Below, in pieces: positions 37,238 to 45,370 of a stretch of 54,123 nt of DNA. This DNA is from a bacterium UBP4_UBA6127. Its GTDB lineage: Bacteria > UBP4 > UBA4092. Location of the stretch: the NCBI GenBank assembly GCA_002428325.1, contig DIVR01000044.1, forward strand, positions 1-54,123. The letters are read 5' to 3'. Numbering within the stretch: the first letter of the stretch is position 1; each line of letters opens with the position of its first letter. The position numbers and the translations under genes are program-made. The notes under the pieces are model-generated. The model did not search any database. It saw only the letters and a list, made by a program, of their open reading frames with translations, and had not been told where the DNA came from.

Positions 37238-37921
37238 ATGAAAAAGGAAATTTCTATTTTAGAAAAGCCGGATAGACTTGCCGGATATGAAACTGAGCAA
37301 TACTTGGCAGCCTGTGGCAATATGTCATGGTATGATTTTGTGACAGCCATGCCGTCGTTGGTATTCGTCGTTACAGGTTGGAAATCGAACGGTAAAGAAA
37401 ACGCCTGTCTGCATTCTTGGTCTACCTTTGCGGGCAGCGGAGCTGACAACTTCATCTGTATCATGGGAAAAGTCGATAAAGGCGGGCATATGTATCAATC
37501 ACTGAAAGAAACGAGGGTATGCGTGTTAAATTTCCCCTCAAACGACATTTATAACCGCTGTATTAAAACGATTGGCAACAATCAGTTTGAAACAGATGAA
37601 ATCACCGCCTCCGGCTTAACGGCGGAGAAAGCCTCAAAGGTCAATGCGCCGCGAATCAAAGAGTGTTTTTTGAATATCGAATGTGAGTTTTTATGGGAAC
37701 ATGAGCTTTTCGAGGGAAGCAAAGAAGTGGCGGTTGCATTGAAAGCTGTCAACATTTGTATGGATAGCGAACGCTATGACCAAAGTAAGCATGGCAGATA
37801 CGGAAAAAACGGATACTTGTATCAAATTGACCAACCGACCAATCCAGAAACAGGAGAGGCCACGCCGATAAGTTACGGAACATTGGAACCGGGCGCTCCC
37901 CTTGAGTGGATTACGAAATAG
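37238..37921 (+). CDS. Flavin reductase family (FMN-binding split-barrel) protein
   Basis: 227 aa. The split-barrel FMN-binding fold is suggested by NMSWYDFVTAMPSLVFVVTG, the central GGHMYQSLKETRVCVLNFPS and HGRYGKNGYLYQIDQ. Members reduce flavin with NAD(P)H or bind FMN as flavoredoxin-type electron carriers. The protein resembles Firmicute relatives and its codon usage differs from the surrounding secreted-protein genes, suggesting transfer. A palindromic operator-like site lies upstream and repeat R2 starts 13 bp after the stop. Confidence 0.82.
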   Translation: MKKEISILEKPDRLAGYETEQYLAACGNMSWYDFVTAMPSLVFVVTGWKSNGKENACLHSWSTFAGSGADNFICIMGKVDKGGHMYQSLKETRVCVLNFPSNDIYNRCIKTIGNNQFETDEITASGLTAEKASKVNAPRIKECFLNIECEFLWEHELFEGSKEVAVALKAVNICMDSERYDQSKHGRYGKNGYLYQIDQPTNPETGEATPISYGTLEPGAPLEWITK

Positions 37922-37933
37922 GTATTAGCTTCG

Positions 37934-37983
37934 TTCCGCGCTACCAAGCGGAGCTTTTCTATCGGTTTGGCTGTAAATCTTTA
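37934..37983 (+). repeat. 50-bp direct repeat, copy R2
   Basis: Partner of R1 (36196-36245), two mismatches in 50. Confidence 0.85.
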
Positions 37984-38161
37984 GAACTAACAGTCAGGAG
38001 AGATTAATTAAGAACAGGTAAACTGAGATCAGAAGAAACTTGGTAACGCTGACCTCCAGGCCAGTACTTTTAATGCGTTTTTTAACCACGACCCTCCTTC
38101 GCATACTACTAGCTACGGAGGGCAAGAGGAAGATGTAGTGTAGGCGTTTATCGCCTACTAT

Positions 38162-38209
38162 AAGGTTTTCTGCATTTCCTTTTGAGGGCTCAATATTTTG
38201 AGCCCCTAC
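38162..38209 (+). repeat. 48-bp dispersed repeat, copy B
   Basis: Partner of copy A (35989-36036), four mismatches in 48. Contains the perfect stem GGGCTCAA (38186-38193) / TTGAGCCC (38198-38205) with a TATT loop. Confidence 0.8.
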
Positions 38210-38231
38210 CCAAACAACGATTCAATACCCT

Positions 38232-39272
38232 TTACTTCTTCTCCTCATACCCTTCCCACTGTTCCTTCTCAATCGATGTCGTGGTCAGGGTATAGGAATA
38301 AACGCCAAAAGGGGTGGCAGCCAAAATTATGGGAGATTTTCCGGGAATTACCAGAATATCTTCTGCGCTGGGAGGGGTGGAACTGAAACCTTCATTCATA
38401 GGCTGCCATGTAGCACCCGAATCTGAACTTTTAAAATAGCCGTTTGATGTAGAAAGAAATATTTGAGTAGAATCATTGGCATCACAATCGATATCTAAAA
38501 CCGTTAAACTGGAAGAAATACCAGAGGTTATCAATCCCCAGGTACCCCCCCCATCATGGGATTTATAAAGATAGCTTTGATACAAGGGTATGGCATATAC
38601 ATTAGAAGGATTAGAGGGATTTACACAAATTCTACGCCAAGAGTTGGTCATAGTTGTTAATAATGACCAATTTTCTCCCTTATCGATTGATTTATATAGA
38701 CCATTTCCCCCTGTGGCATATATAAGGGAGGAATTAACGGGAGAGGCTGATAAATGAATACCACTTAAATATCCCATTCCGGTACTGGAAGGACTCCATG
38801 TTTCTCCCCCATCTGTAGATTTATATATGCTATATGCACTTACAAATAAGGTTTTATCTGTATCATTTAAATAGGTCATATCTGAAACATAACTTCCAAC
38901 TGCCAATCCTGATGTAACTAAAGACATGGTGTATCCACCATTAATACTGCGATTGAGGCCTTTACTGTCAGGCATAAATACAATGGAGGTGCTCGCCGGA
39001 GAACAAAAGACATAACTCCAATATGCATTATCATTTTGAGTTACCTGGCTCCAGGTATTTCCTTTATCATTAGAACGATAAAGAGCTAAAGGAACATGGC
39101 CACTCCCCACTGTGCAAAATAAAACCTTGTTATCAACGGGGCTAAGGCTTATATAAAATGCCGGTCTATTCATTCCCTCCGTCAATGTCCACTGATTGGG
39201 TCCGGCATATAAAATTCCTGCAGTAAAAAGAAAGAATATAGAAGATAGTATCCTTGTGAAGGTTTTAAACAT
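38232..39272 (-). CDS. Secreted Asp-box (BNR) repeat protein 1 of the array
   Basis: 346 aa, last gene of the four-gene run. Signal peptide about 1-23 (SSIFFLFTAGILYAG boundary). Asp-box motifs recur about every 40-50 residues: RSNDKGNTWS, KSTDGGETWS, KSIDKGENWS, KSHDGGGTWG, KSSDSGATWQ. Such repeats build sialidase/sortilin-like beta-propellers; no catalytic residues of sialidases are evident. Its N-terminal half resembles copy 5, its C-terminal third is distinct. It ends SIEKEQWEGYEEKK. Likely an extracellular binding protein (inference). Confidence 0.85.
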   Translation of the reverse strand: MFKTFTRILSSIFFLFTAGILYAGPNQWTLTEGMNRPAFYISLSPVDNKVLFCTVGSGHVPLALYRSNDKGNTWSQVTQNDNAYWSYVFCSPASTSIVFMPDSKGLNRSINGGYTMSLVTSGLAVGSYVSDMTYLNDTDKTLFVSAYSIYKSTDGGETWSPSSTGMGYLSGIHLSASPVNSSLIYATGGNGLYKSIDKGENWSLLTTMTNSWRRICVNPSNPSNVYAIPLYQSYLYKSHDGGGTWGLITSGISSSLTVLDIDCDANDSTQIFLSTSNGYFKSSDSGATWQPMNEGFSSTPPSAEDILVIPGKSPIILAATPFGVYSYTLTTTSIEKEQWEGYEEKK

Positions 39273-39274
39273 TA

Positions 39275-40330
39275 TTACTTCTTCTCCTCATATCCTTCCC
39301 ATTGTTCCTTTTCAACTGATGTTGTGGTCAGTGTATAGGAATATATGCCTTGGTCTGATGCTGCCAAAATAATAGGCGATTTGCCAGGAATCACCAAGAG
39401 TTGAACAATCGTAGGCGGATATGCTGAGAAACCATTATTCATCTCCTGCCAGGTCTCGCCGGTATCGGTACTGATATATACTCCATTTCCACTAGGAGAT
39501 GTTGCAAAAAGAATATTGCCATCCCCGGGTACAGTTGCAATATCCAAAAGCATCCAAGCAGGTAAACCAGTACTCTTGAGACTCCAGGTAGTCCCCCCAT
39601 CAATGGATTTATGCAAATAATAATTATTACTACCAGGAATTGCATAAACGATATCCGGATTGACTGGATTGACCCTGATACATCTCCATTCATACAGATT
39701 AGATGAGCTGGTTAATAATGACCAATGATTTCCGCCATCAATTGTTTTATACAAGCCATTCCCCCCTGTGGCATAAATAAGAGAAGAACTCATAGAAGAA
39801 ACAGAAAAGTTTATATAGCTTACATCTCCCATACCGGTGCTGGCAGGACTCCAGGTCTCACCCCCATCGGTGGATTTATAAACAAAATCAGCTCCCAGGT
39901 ATATTGTTCCGGTCGTATCTGTTATGCATAAATCAGTGATTCTTGCCGTACTGCTGATTCCAGTGGTGTAAAGCGTAACAGTATTCCCACCGTCAGTACT
40001 TTTATATACACCAGGGCTAATGCCATTAATCAAATAGATAGTGGAAGAATTATCGAGAGCGGCATATACATAATACCAATATGTATTGATGTTACTTACC
40101 TGGCTCCAGGTATTTCCTTTATCAATAGATTTATAAAGATATTGCGGACTTAATCTAATTCCTCCTGTTGTATAAATAATATTATTATCCGATGGGCATA
40201 AACTCATGTGATACCCACCGATAGGATACATCCCCTCTGTCAGAGTCCATTGGTTAGGGCCGGCATATAAAATCCCGGCAGTTATGAGAAGGAATATGAA
40301 GGAAACAAATCCTGTGAGTGTTTTCGTCAT
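39275..40330 (-). CDS. Secreted Asp-box repeat protein 2 of the array
   Basis: 351 aa, signal peptide, then PNQWTLTEGMYPIGGYHMSL and Asp-boxes KSIDKGNTWS, KSTDGGNTVT, KSTDGGETWS, KTIDGGNHWS, KSIDGGTTWS, STDTGETWQ. Very similar to copies 4 and 6; its C-terminal third is nearly identical to that of copy 5. Two bases separate its stop from the start of copy 1, and its final GAG GAG codons serve as a ribosome site for that gene. Confidence 0.85.
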   Translation of the reverse strand: MTKTLTGFVSFIFLLITAGILYAGPNQWTLTEGMYPIGGYHMSLCPSDNNIIYTTGGIRLSPQYLYKSIDKGNTWSQVSNINTYWYYVYAALDNSSTIYLINGISPGVYKSTDGGNTVTLYTTGISSTARITDLCITDTTGTIYLGADFVYKSTDGGETWSPASTGMGDVSYINFSVSSMSSSLIYATGGNGLYKTIDGGNHWSLLTSSSNLYEWRCIRVNPVNPDIVYAIPGSNNYYLHKSIDGGTTWSLKSTGLPAWMLLDIATVPGDGNILFATSPSGNGVYISTDTGETWQEMNNGFSAYPPTIVQLLVIPGKSPIILAASDQGIYSYTLTTTSVEKEQWEGYEEKK

Positions 40331-40332
40331 TG

Positions 40333-41391
40333 TTATTTCTTTTCCTCAAACATTTCCCACTGTTTCTTATCAACTGAAGTGGATGTCAGGGTGTAGGAAT
40401 AAATGCCGCCATAACTAGTACCCAAAATAGTTATGGATTTATTGGGGATTGCCAATAAATTGTCAAAGTTTGAGGGGGTCGTTGATAAGCCTTCATTCAT
40501 AGGGCTCCAATTTTCACCAGTATCTTCACTTTTATAGATACCATAAAACTGCGATAGTGATACAAATAAAGTACTTAAATTACCTGGCACAACACAAATA
40601 TCATTAATATAGGTATCCCCTGGAAAACTACTTGTAACCAGACTCCAGCTAACACCTCCATTAATGGATTTATACAAAAATGGATTATATTTCTGAACAG
40701 CATAAACGATATCCGGATTAACTGGATTCACCCTGATGCATTTCCAATTATTCGAGGAACTTGTTAAAAGAGACCAATGATCTCCCCCATTAATTGTCTT
40801 ATATAATCCATTTCCACCTGTAGCATAGATAAGGGAAGAATTCATTGGAGAAACTGAAAAGTTTATATAGCCAACATCTCCCATCCCGGTACTGGCAGGA
40901 CTCCAAGTATTTCCCCCATCAGTAGATTTATAAACAAACCCAGCACCCAAGTACAAGGTTTTAGAGGTATCGTTGATGTAACATACATCAGTAATTCTTA
41001 TTGTTGTATTAATTCCGGTAGTAACAGGAGACATTGTGTATCCCCCATCATTGCTTTTGTAGATATAATTTGTAATTATATCTGTCAAAAAGATTGTAGA
41101 ACTATTTTCCGGACTACATACCACATGATCCATCCAATGAGTATAATTATAATAAGTTACCTGGCTCCATGTATTCCCCTTATCATTAGATTTAAACAGA
41201 TATCTGGGAACCAATTTAGCTCCACAAGTAGCATATAAAACATTATTATTAGAAGGACATATAGTTACATAACATCCATCTAATGGATAAATCCCTTCAG
41301 TTAATGTCCACTGATTGGGTCCGGCATATAAAATCCCGGCAGTTAAGAGAAGGAATATGAAGGAAACAAATCTTGTGAGTATTTTATTCAT
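40333..41391 (-). CDS. Secreted Asp-box repeat protein 3 of the array
   Basis: 352 aa with signal peptide. The most divergent of the copies by eye (LVPRYLFKSNDKGNTWSQVT, KSNDGGYTMSP, KSTDGGNTWSP, KTINGGDHWS, KSINGGVSWS, KSEDTGENWSP). Same overall length and repeat spacing. Ends SVDKKQWEMFEEKK. Two-base gaps join it to copies 2 and 4. Confidence 0.85.
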   Translation of the reverse strand: MNKILTRFVSFIFLLLTAGILYAGPNQWTLTEGIYPLDGCYVTICPSNNNVLYATCGAKLVPRYLFKSNDKGNTWSQVTYYNYTHWMDHVVCSPENSSTIFLTDIITNYIYKSNDGGYTMSPVTTGINTTIRITDVCYINDTSKTLYLGAGFVYKSTDGGNTWSPASTGMGDVGYINFSVSPMNSSLIYATGGNGLYKTINGGDHWSLLTSSSNNWKCIRVNPVNPDIVYAVQKYNPFLYKSINGGVSWSLVTSSFPGDTYINDICVVPGNLSTLFVSLSQFYGIYKSEDTGENWSPMNEGLSTTPSNFDNLLAIPNKSITILGTSYGGIYSYTLTSTSVDKKQWEMFEEKK

Positions 41392-41393
41392 TG

Positions 41394-42455
41394 TTATTTC
41401 TTCTCCTCATACCCTTCCCATAGTTCCTTTTCAACAGAAGTCGTGGTCAGGGTATAGGAATAGACCCCCAAAGGGGTGGCAGCCAAAATTATGGGAGATT
41501 TGCTAGGTATCACCAGGAGTTTAACAATATAAGGCGGATATCCTGAGAAACCATTATTCATCTCCTGCCAGGTCTCGCCGGCATCAGTACTGATATAGAC
41601 ACCACCATTAATATTTGGAGATGTAGTAAAAAGAGTACTGCCATCCCCAGGAACTGTTGCGATATCTAAATAAGTCAATGCAGGTAAACCAGTAGTCTTG
41701 AGACTCCAGGTACCCCCCCCATCAATGGACTTATACAGATAGTTATCATTACCACCAGGAATTGCATATACAATATCCGGATTGACCGGATTCACCCTAA
41801 TACATCTCCATTCATACAGCAGAGTAGATGAACTGGTTAAAAATGACCAATGATCTCCACCATCAATAGTCTTATACAAGCTATTTCCCCCTGTAGCATA
41901 AATAAGAGAAGAATTTACTGGTGAAACAGATAACTTTATATCACCGACATTCCCCATGCCGGTGCTGGAAGGACTCCAGGTTTCGCCCCCATCAGTGGAT
42001 TTATAAACAAATCCAGCACCCAATAATAATGTCCTAGTCGTATCTGTTATGCATAAATCAGTGATTCGTGCTGTACTGTTGATTCCAGTAGTATAATACG
42101 AAGCAGTATTCCCCCCGTCAGTACTTTTATAAACACCGGGTCTGATGCCATCAATTAAATAGATTGTGGAAGAATTCTCTGGAGCGGCATATACATAATA
42201 CCAAGAAGCATTGATGCTACTTACCCGGCTCCATGTATTTCCTCTATCAATAGATTTATAAAGATATTGCGGACTTAATCTAATTCCTCCTGTTGTATAA
42301 ATAATATTATTATCCGACGGGCATAAACTCATGTGATACCCACCGATAGGATACATCCCCTCTGTCAGAGTCCATTGATTAGGTCCGGCAGATACAATCC
42401 CTGCAGTAAAAATAAGAAATATAAGAGCAAGTATGCTTCTGAATGTTTTAGCCAT
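41394..42455 (-). CDS. Secreted Asp-box repeat protein 4 of the array
   Basis: 353 aa with signal peptide (GIVSAG). First gene of the downstream four-gene run; a promoter lies at 42549-42576. Six Asp-boxes, closely matching copies 2 and 6 (YKSIDRGNTWSRVS, KSTDGGNTAS, KSTDGGETWS, KTIDGGDHWS, KSIDGGGTWS, STDAGETWQ). Ends SVEKELWEGYEEKK. Confidence 0.85.
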   Translation of the reverse strand: MAKTFRSILALIFLIFTAGIVSAGPNQWTLTEGMYPIGGYHMSLCPSDNNIIYTTGGIRLSPQYLYKSIDRGNTWSRVSSINASWYYVYAAPENSSTIYLIDGIRPGVYKSTDGGNTASYYTTGINSTARITDLCITDTTRTLLLGAGFVYKSTDGGETWSPSSTGMGNVGDIKLSVSPVNSSLIYATGGNSLYKTIDGGDHWSFLTSSSTLLYEWRCIRVNPVNPDIVYAIPGGNDNYLYKSIDGGGTWSLKTTGLPALTYLDIATVPGDGSTLFTTSPNINGGVYISTDAGETWQEMNNGFSGYPPYIVKLLVIPSKSPIILAATPLGVYSYTLTTTSVEKELWEGYEEKK

Positions 42456-42755
42456 TATTGAATTCCCCTATCCATCCAACCTGCTTTATCTATTGATACC
42501 ATAGAGCTTCCCCATATCACCTTGCCTTAATTGTTTATTACCGGTCTTATTATACACAAACAACAAAATCAGTTAATATGATTAAGAACACGGAACTGGA
42601 GTTCCGCGATACATCCATCCGGACCGTCTTTAGGTCTTTCCTGAAGCTTTTCACTGGATGAACCTGAAGACTATTTCTAACTACAATACTTTATGTCAGA
42701 ATCCTCCATGTATCGCTGATCTCTGATCAGTGCTTTGAACTTAGTCATCTTCATT
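42456..42755. other. Spacer splitting the Asp-box array
   Basis: No gene. The homologous unit of copy 5 breaks off just before it. It holds the promoter of the four-gene run, a copy of GGAACTGGAGTTCCG near 42590, and inverted GCGATACAT (42606-42614) / ATGTATCGC (42708-42716) about 100 bp apart. Confidence 0.6.
42549..42576 (-). promoter_or_regulatory. Promoter of the four-gene Asp-box run
   Basis: Minus strand: TTAACT (42571-42576), 16-bp spacer ending TGTG, then TATAAT (42549-42554). Consensus -10 with an extended TG. About 85 nt of leader before copy 4. Confidence 0.6.
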
Positions 42756-43832
42756 TTAATCATTCTTAAACAAATCCCTATGATCTCCCTCATACCCTTC
42801 CCATAGTTCCTTCTCAACTGAAGTCGTGGTCAGGGTATAGGAATAGACGCCCAAGGGTGTAGCAGCCAAAATTATGGGAGATTTACCAGGGATCACTATG
42901 AGTTGATTAATCACTGGAGAATATGCCGAGAAACCATTATTCATCTCCTGCCAGGTCTCGCCGGTATCGGTACTGATATAAACTCCATTTCCACTAGGAG
43001 ATGTAGTAAAAAGAGTACTGCCATCACCTGGAACCGTTGCGATATCCAAAAGCATCCAAGCAGGTAAACCAGTACTCTTGAGACTCCAGGTAGTCCCCCC
43101 ATCAATGGATTTATGCAAATAATAATTATTACTCCCAGGGATTGCATAAACAATATCCGGATTGACTGGATTGACCCTGATACATCTCCATTCATACAGA
43201 TTAGATGAACTGGTTAATAATGACCAATTTTCTCCCTTATCGATTGATTTATATAGACCATTTCCTCCGGTGGCATATATAAGAGAAGAATTGATGGAAG
43301 AGGCTGATAAATGAATACCACTTAAATATCCCATTCCGGTACTGGAAGGACTCCAATTTTCTCCCCCATCGGTAGATTTATATATGCTATATGCACTTAC
43401 AAATAAGGTTTTATCTGTATCATTTAAATAGGTCATATCTGAAACATAACTTCCAACTGCCAATCCAGATGTAACTAAAGACATGGTGTATCCACCATTA
43501 ATACTGCGATGAAGGCCGCTGTTATCAGTCATAAATAGAATTGACGAACTCTCAGGAGAACAAAAGACATGATTCCAGATTTCGTCGTTATTTTGGGTTA
43601 TCTGGCTCCAGGTATTTCCTTTATCTGCTGAACGGTATAACTTCCTGGGAACATGATAACCACCAAGAACAGTACTATATAAAATATTATTATCAACAGG
43701 GCTAAGGCTTATACAAAAAGCCTCCACACTAATCCCTTCTGTCAATGTCCACTGATTGGGTCCGGCATATAAAATTCCTGCAGTTATGAGAAGGAATATG
43801 AAGAAAAGCATTCTTATGAATGTTTTATTCAT
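42756..43832 (-). CDS. Secreted Asp-box repeat protein 5 of the array, mosaic copy
   Basis: 358 aa with signal peptide. Its N-terminal two thirds match copy 1 (GYTMSLVTSGLAVGSYVSDM, IYKSTDGGENWS, YKSIDKGENWS), whereas its last third matches copies 2 and 6 (WRCIRVNPVNPDIVYAIPGS, SLKSTGLPAWMLLDIATVPG). The switch falls in a 15-bp stretch common to both parents (43213-43227). The C-terminus is altered: after VEKELWEGYE the repeat homology stops and GDHRDLFKND follows, so this copy lacks the EEKK end. Its ATG overlaps the stop of copy 6 (TAATG). Confidence 0.85.
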   Translation of the reverse strand: MNKTFIRMLFFIFLLITAGILYAGPNQWTLTEGISVEAFCISLSPVDNNILYSTVLGGYHVPRKLYRSADKGNTWSQITQNNDEIWNHVFCSPESSSILFMTDNSGLHRSINGGYTMSLVTSGLAVGSYVSDMTYLNDTDKTLFVSAYSIYKSTDGGENWSPSSTGMGYLSGIHLSASSINSSLIYATGGNGLYKSIDKGENWSLLTSSSNLYEWRCIRVNPVNPDIVYAIPGSNNYYLHKSIDGGTTWSLKSTGLPAWMLLDIATVPGDGSTLFTTSPSGNGVYISTDTGETWQEMNNGFSAYSPVINQLIVIPGKSPIILAATPLGVYSYTLTTTSVEKELWEGYEGDHRDLFKND

Positions 43833-44890
43833 TAATATTTCTTTTCCTCAAACATTTCCCATTGTTCCTTTTCAACTGATGTTGTGGTCAGGGTATAGGA
43901 ATATATGGCTTTGTCTGCTGCAGCTAAAATAATAGGCGATTTGCCAGGAATCACCAAGAGTTGAACAATCGTAGGCGGATATCCTGAGAAACCATTATTC
44001 ATCTCCTGCCAGGTCTCGCCGGTATCGGTACTAATATAAACCCCATTTTGACTAGGAGATGTTGCAAAAAGAGTATTCCCATCCCCGGGTACAGTTGCAA
44101 TATCCAAAAGCATCCAAGCAGGTAAACCAGTACTCTTGAGACTCCAGGTAGTCCCCCCATCAATGGATTTATACAAATAATAATTATACCCACCAGGGAT
44201 TGCATAAACGATATCCGGATTGACCGGATTCACCCTGATGCATCTCCATTCATCCAGATTAGATGAGCTGGTTAATAATGACCAATGATCTCCGCCATCA
44301 ATTGTTTTATACAAGCCATTCCCACCTGTGGCATAAATGAGAGAAGAACTCATAGAAGAAACAGAAAAGTTTATATAGCTTACATCTCCCATACCGGTGC
44401 TGGCAGGACTCCAGGTCTCACCCCCATCGGTGGATTTATAAACAAACCTACCACCCAACAATAATGTCCCAGTCGTATCTGTTATGCATAAATCAGTGAA
44501 TCTTGCCGTACTGCTGATTCCAGTGGTGTAAAGCGTAACAGTATTCCCACCGTCAGTACTCTTATAAACACCAGATCTTAAAATATTAATTAAATAAATA
44601 GTAGAAGAATCCTCTGGAGCGGCATATACATAATACCAAGAAGTATTGATGTTACTTACCTGGCTCCACGTATTTCCTCTATCAATAGATTTGTAAAGGT
44701 ATTGAGGACTTAATCTGATTCCTCCTGTTGTATAAATAATATTATTATCCGACGGGCATAAACTCATGTGATACCCACCGATAGGATACATTCCCTCTGT
44801 CTGAGTCCATTGGTTAGGGCCGGCGTATAAAATTCCTGCAGTGAATAGAGAGAAGATTAATAAAAATATTCTTGAAAGTGTTTTACTCAT
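43832..44890 (-). CDS. Secreted Asp-box repeat protein 6 of the array
   Basis: 352 aa, signal peptide about 1-23, six Asp-boxes (YKSIDRGNTWSQ, KSTDGGNTVT, KSTDGGETWS, KTIDGGDHWS, KSIDGGTTWS, STDTGETWQ). Nearly the same as copy 2. Ends SVEKEQWEMFEEKKY. It starts 24 bp after the 84-aa gene and shares its promoter at 45212-45239. Confidence 0.85.
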   Translation of the reverse strand: MSKTLSRIFLLIFSLFTAGILYAGPNQWTQTEGMYPIGGYHMSLCPSDNNIIYTTGGIRLSPQYLYKSIDRGNTWSQVSNINTSWYYVYAAPEDSSTIYLINILRSGVYKSTDGGNTVTLYTTGISSTARFTDLCITDTTGTLLLGGRFVYKSTDGGETWSPASTGMGDVSYINFSVSSMSSSLIYATGGNGLYKTIDGGDHWSLLTSSSNLDEWRCIRVNPVNPDIVYAIPGGYNYYLYKSIDGGTTWSLKSTGLPAWMLLDIATVPGDGNTLFATSPSQNGVYISTDTGETWQEMNNGFSGYPPTIVQLLVIPGKSPIILAAADKAIYSYTLTTTSVEKEQWEMFEEKKY

Positions 44891-44914
44891 TGTTATTTTC
44901 CTCTCGGTCTAAGG

Positions 44915-45169
44915 TTACTGATTATAAGGCCTAATGATGACGGCAATATGCTTTGTAAATTGAGGTGACTGTATTTGAATACTAAATGGGGTAGGTTGCG
45001 GTCCATTTATTATATCTCGCCTTATGGTTTCCCCTGAATAATCATTAAACCATAATATTTCATACAAATTGGTATCATTTCCCCCTTTAAAACCGGTAAA
45101 AGTAAAAGTCGGAGACATAGGAGGCTGATTTGAAATCAGTATCCTATTCAGGTGGGACCATCCCAACAT
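44915..45169 (-). CDS. Small unknown 84-aa protein leading the Asp-box operon
   Basis: The ATG at 45169 is chosen because a perfect AGGAGG lies 9 nt upstream and the predicted transcript begins near 45205; a longer frame would start before the transcript. The chain (LNRILISNQPPMSPTFTFTG ... QFTKHIAVIIRPYNQ) is beta-rich with no signal peptide. I recognise no family. It could be a cytoplasmic partner or chaperone of the exported paralogues that follow 24 bp downstream, or a remnant of a larger domain. Confidence 0.65.
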   Translation of the reverse strand: MLGWSHLNRILISNQPPMSPTFTFTGFKGGNDTNLYEILWFNDYSGETIRRDIINGPQPTPFSIQIQSPQFTKHIAVIIRPYNQ

Positions 45170-45211
45170 AATGTTTAGCCTCCTATAATCAGATAAACAT
45201 AAATTACGCAA

Positions 45212-45239
45212 ATTATAGTATAAGCAATATATTTGTCAA
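45212..45239 (-). promoter_or_regulatory. Strong promoter for the 84-aa gene and Asp-box copies 6 and 5
   Basis: Minus strand: TTGACA (45234-45239), 16-bp spacer, TATAAT (45212-45217). Both boxes are consensus. Confidence 0.75.
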
Positions 45240-45243
45240 ATAT
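45229..45243. promoter_or_regulatory. Operator-like palindrome over the -35 box
   Basis: ATATTTG-T-CAAATAT is a perfect 7-bp palindrome with a single central base, covering the -35 hexamer of the minus-strand promoter. A repressor binding here would block the promoter (inference). Confidence 0.45.
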
Positions 45244-45370
45244 GTTTATAAATAATTTAATTCAATGATACCTCTTATTTTCAAGAGGATGACAGTTCCT
45301 CCCATTGAAATCCTCAATAGGATTTACTAAGGTAGTAGGACATTTCAAATTTACTAAAGGAAATTTAAGC

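Larger units (their letters stand above)
37922..38231. other. Repeat-rich spacer right of the island
   Basis: No gene. Contains R2 (37934-37983), a hairpin GTAGGCG-TTTAT-CGCCTAC (38140-38158) and repeat copy B (38162-38209). Confidence 0.65.

Noticed and set aside
38232..44890. Sialidase activity for the Asp-box proteins
   Set aside because: Asp-boxes alone define a fold; I see no arginine triad or catalytic Tyr/Glu set.
39000..44900. CRISPR-like array suggested by repetitive sequence
   Set aside because: The repeats are coding, hundreds of bases long and in frame with secreted paralogues.
45170..45211. N-terminal extension of the 84-aa protein to a TTG at 45211
   Set aside because: It would begin upstream of the predicted transcription start; the ATG at 45169 has AGGAGG at ideal spacing.
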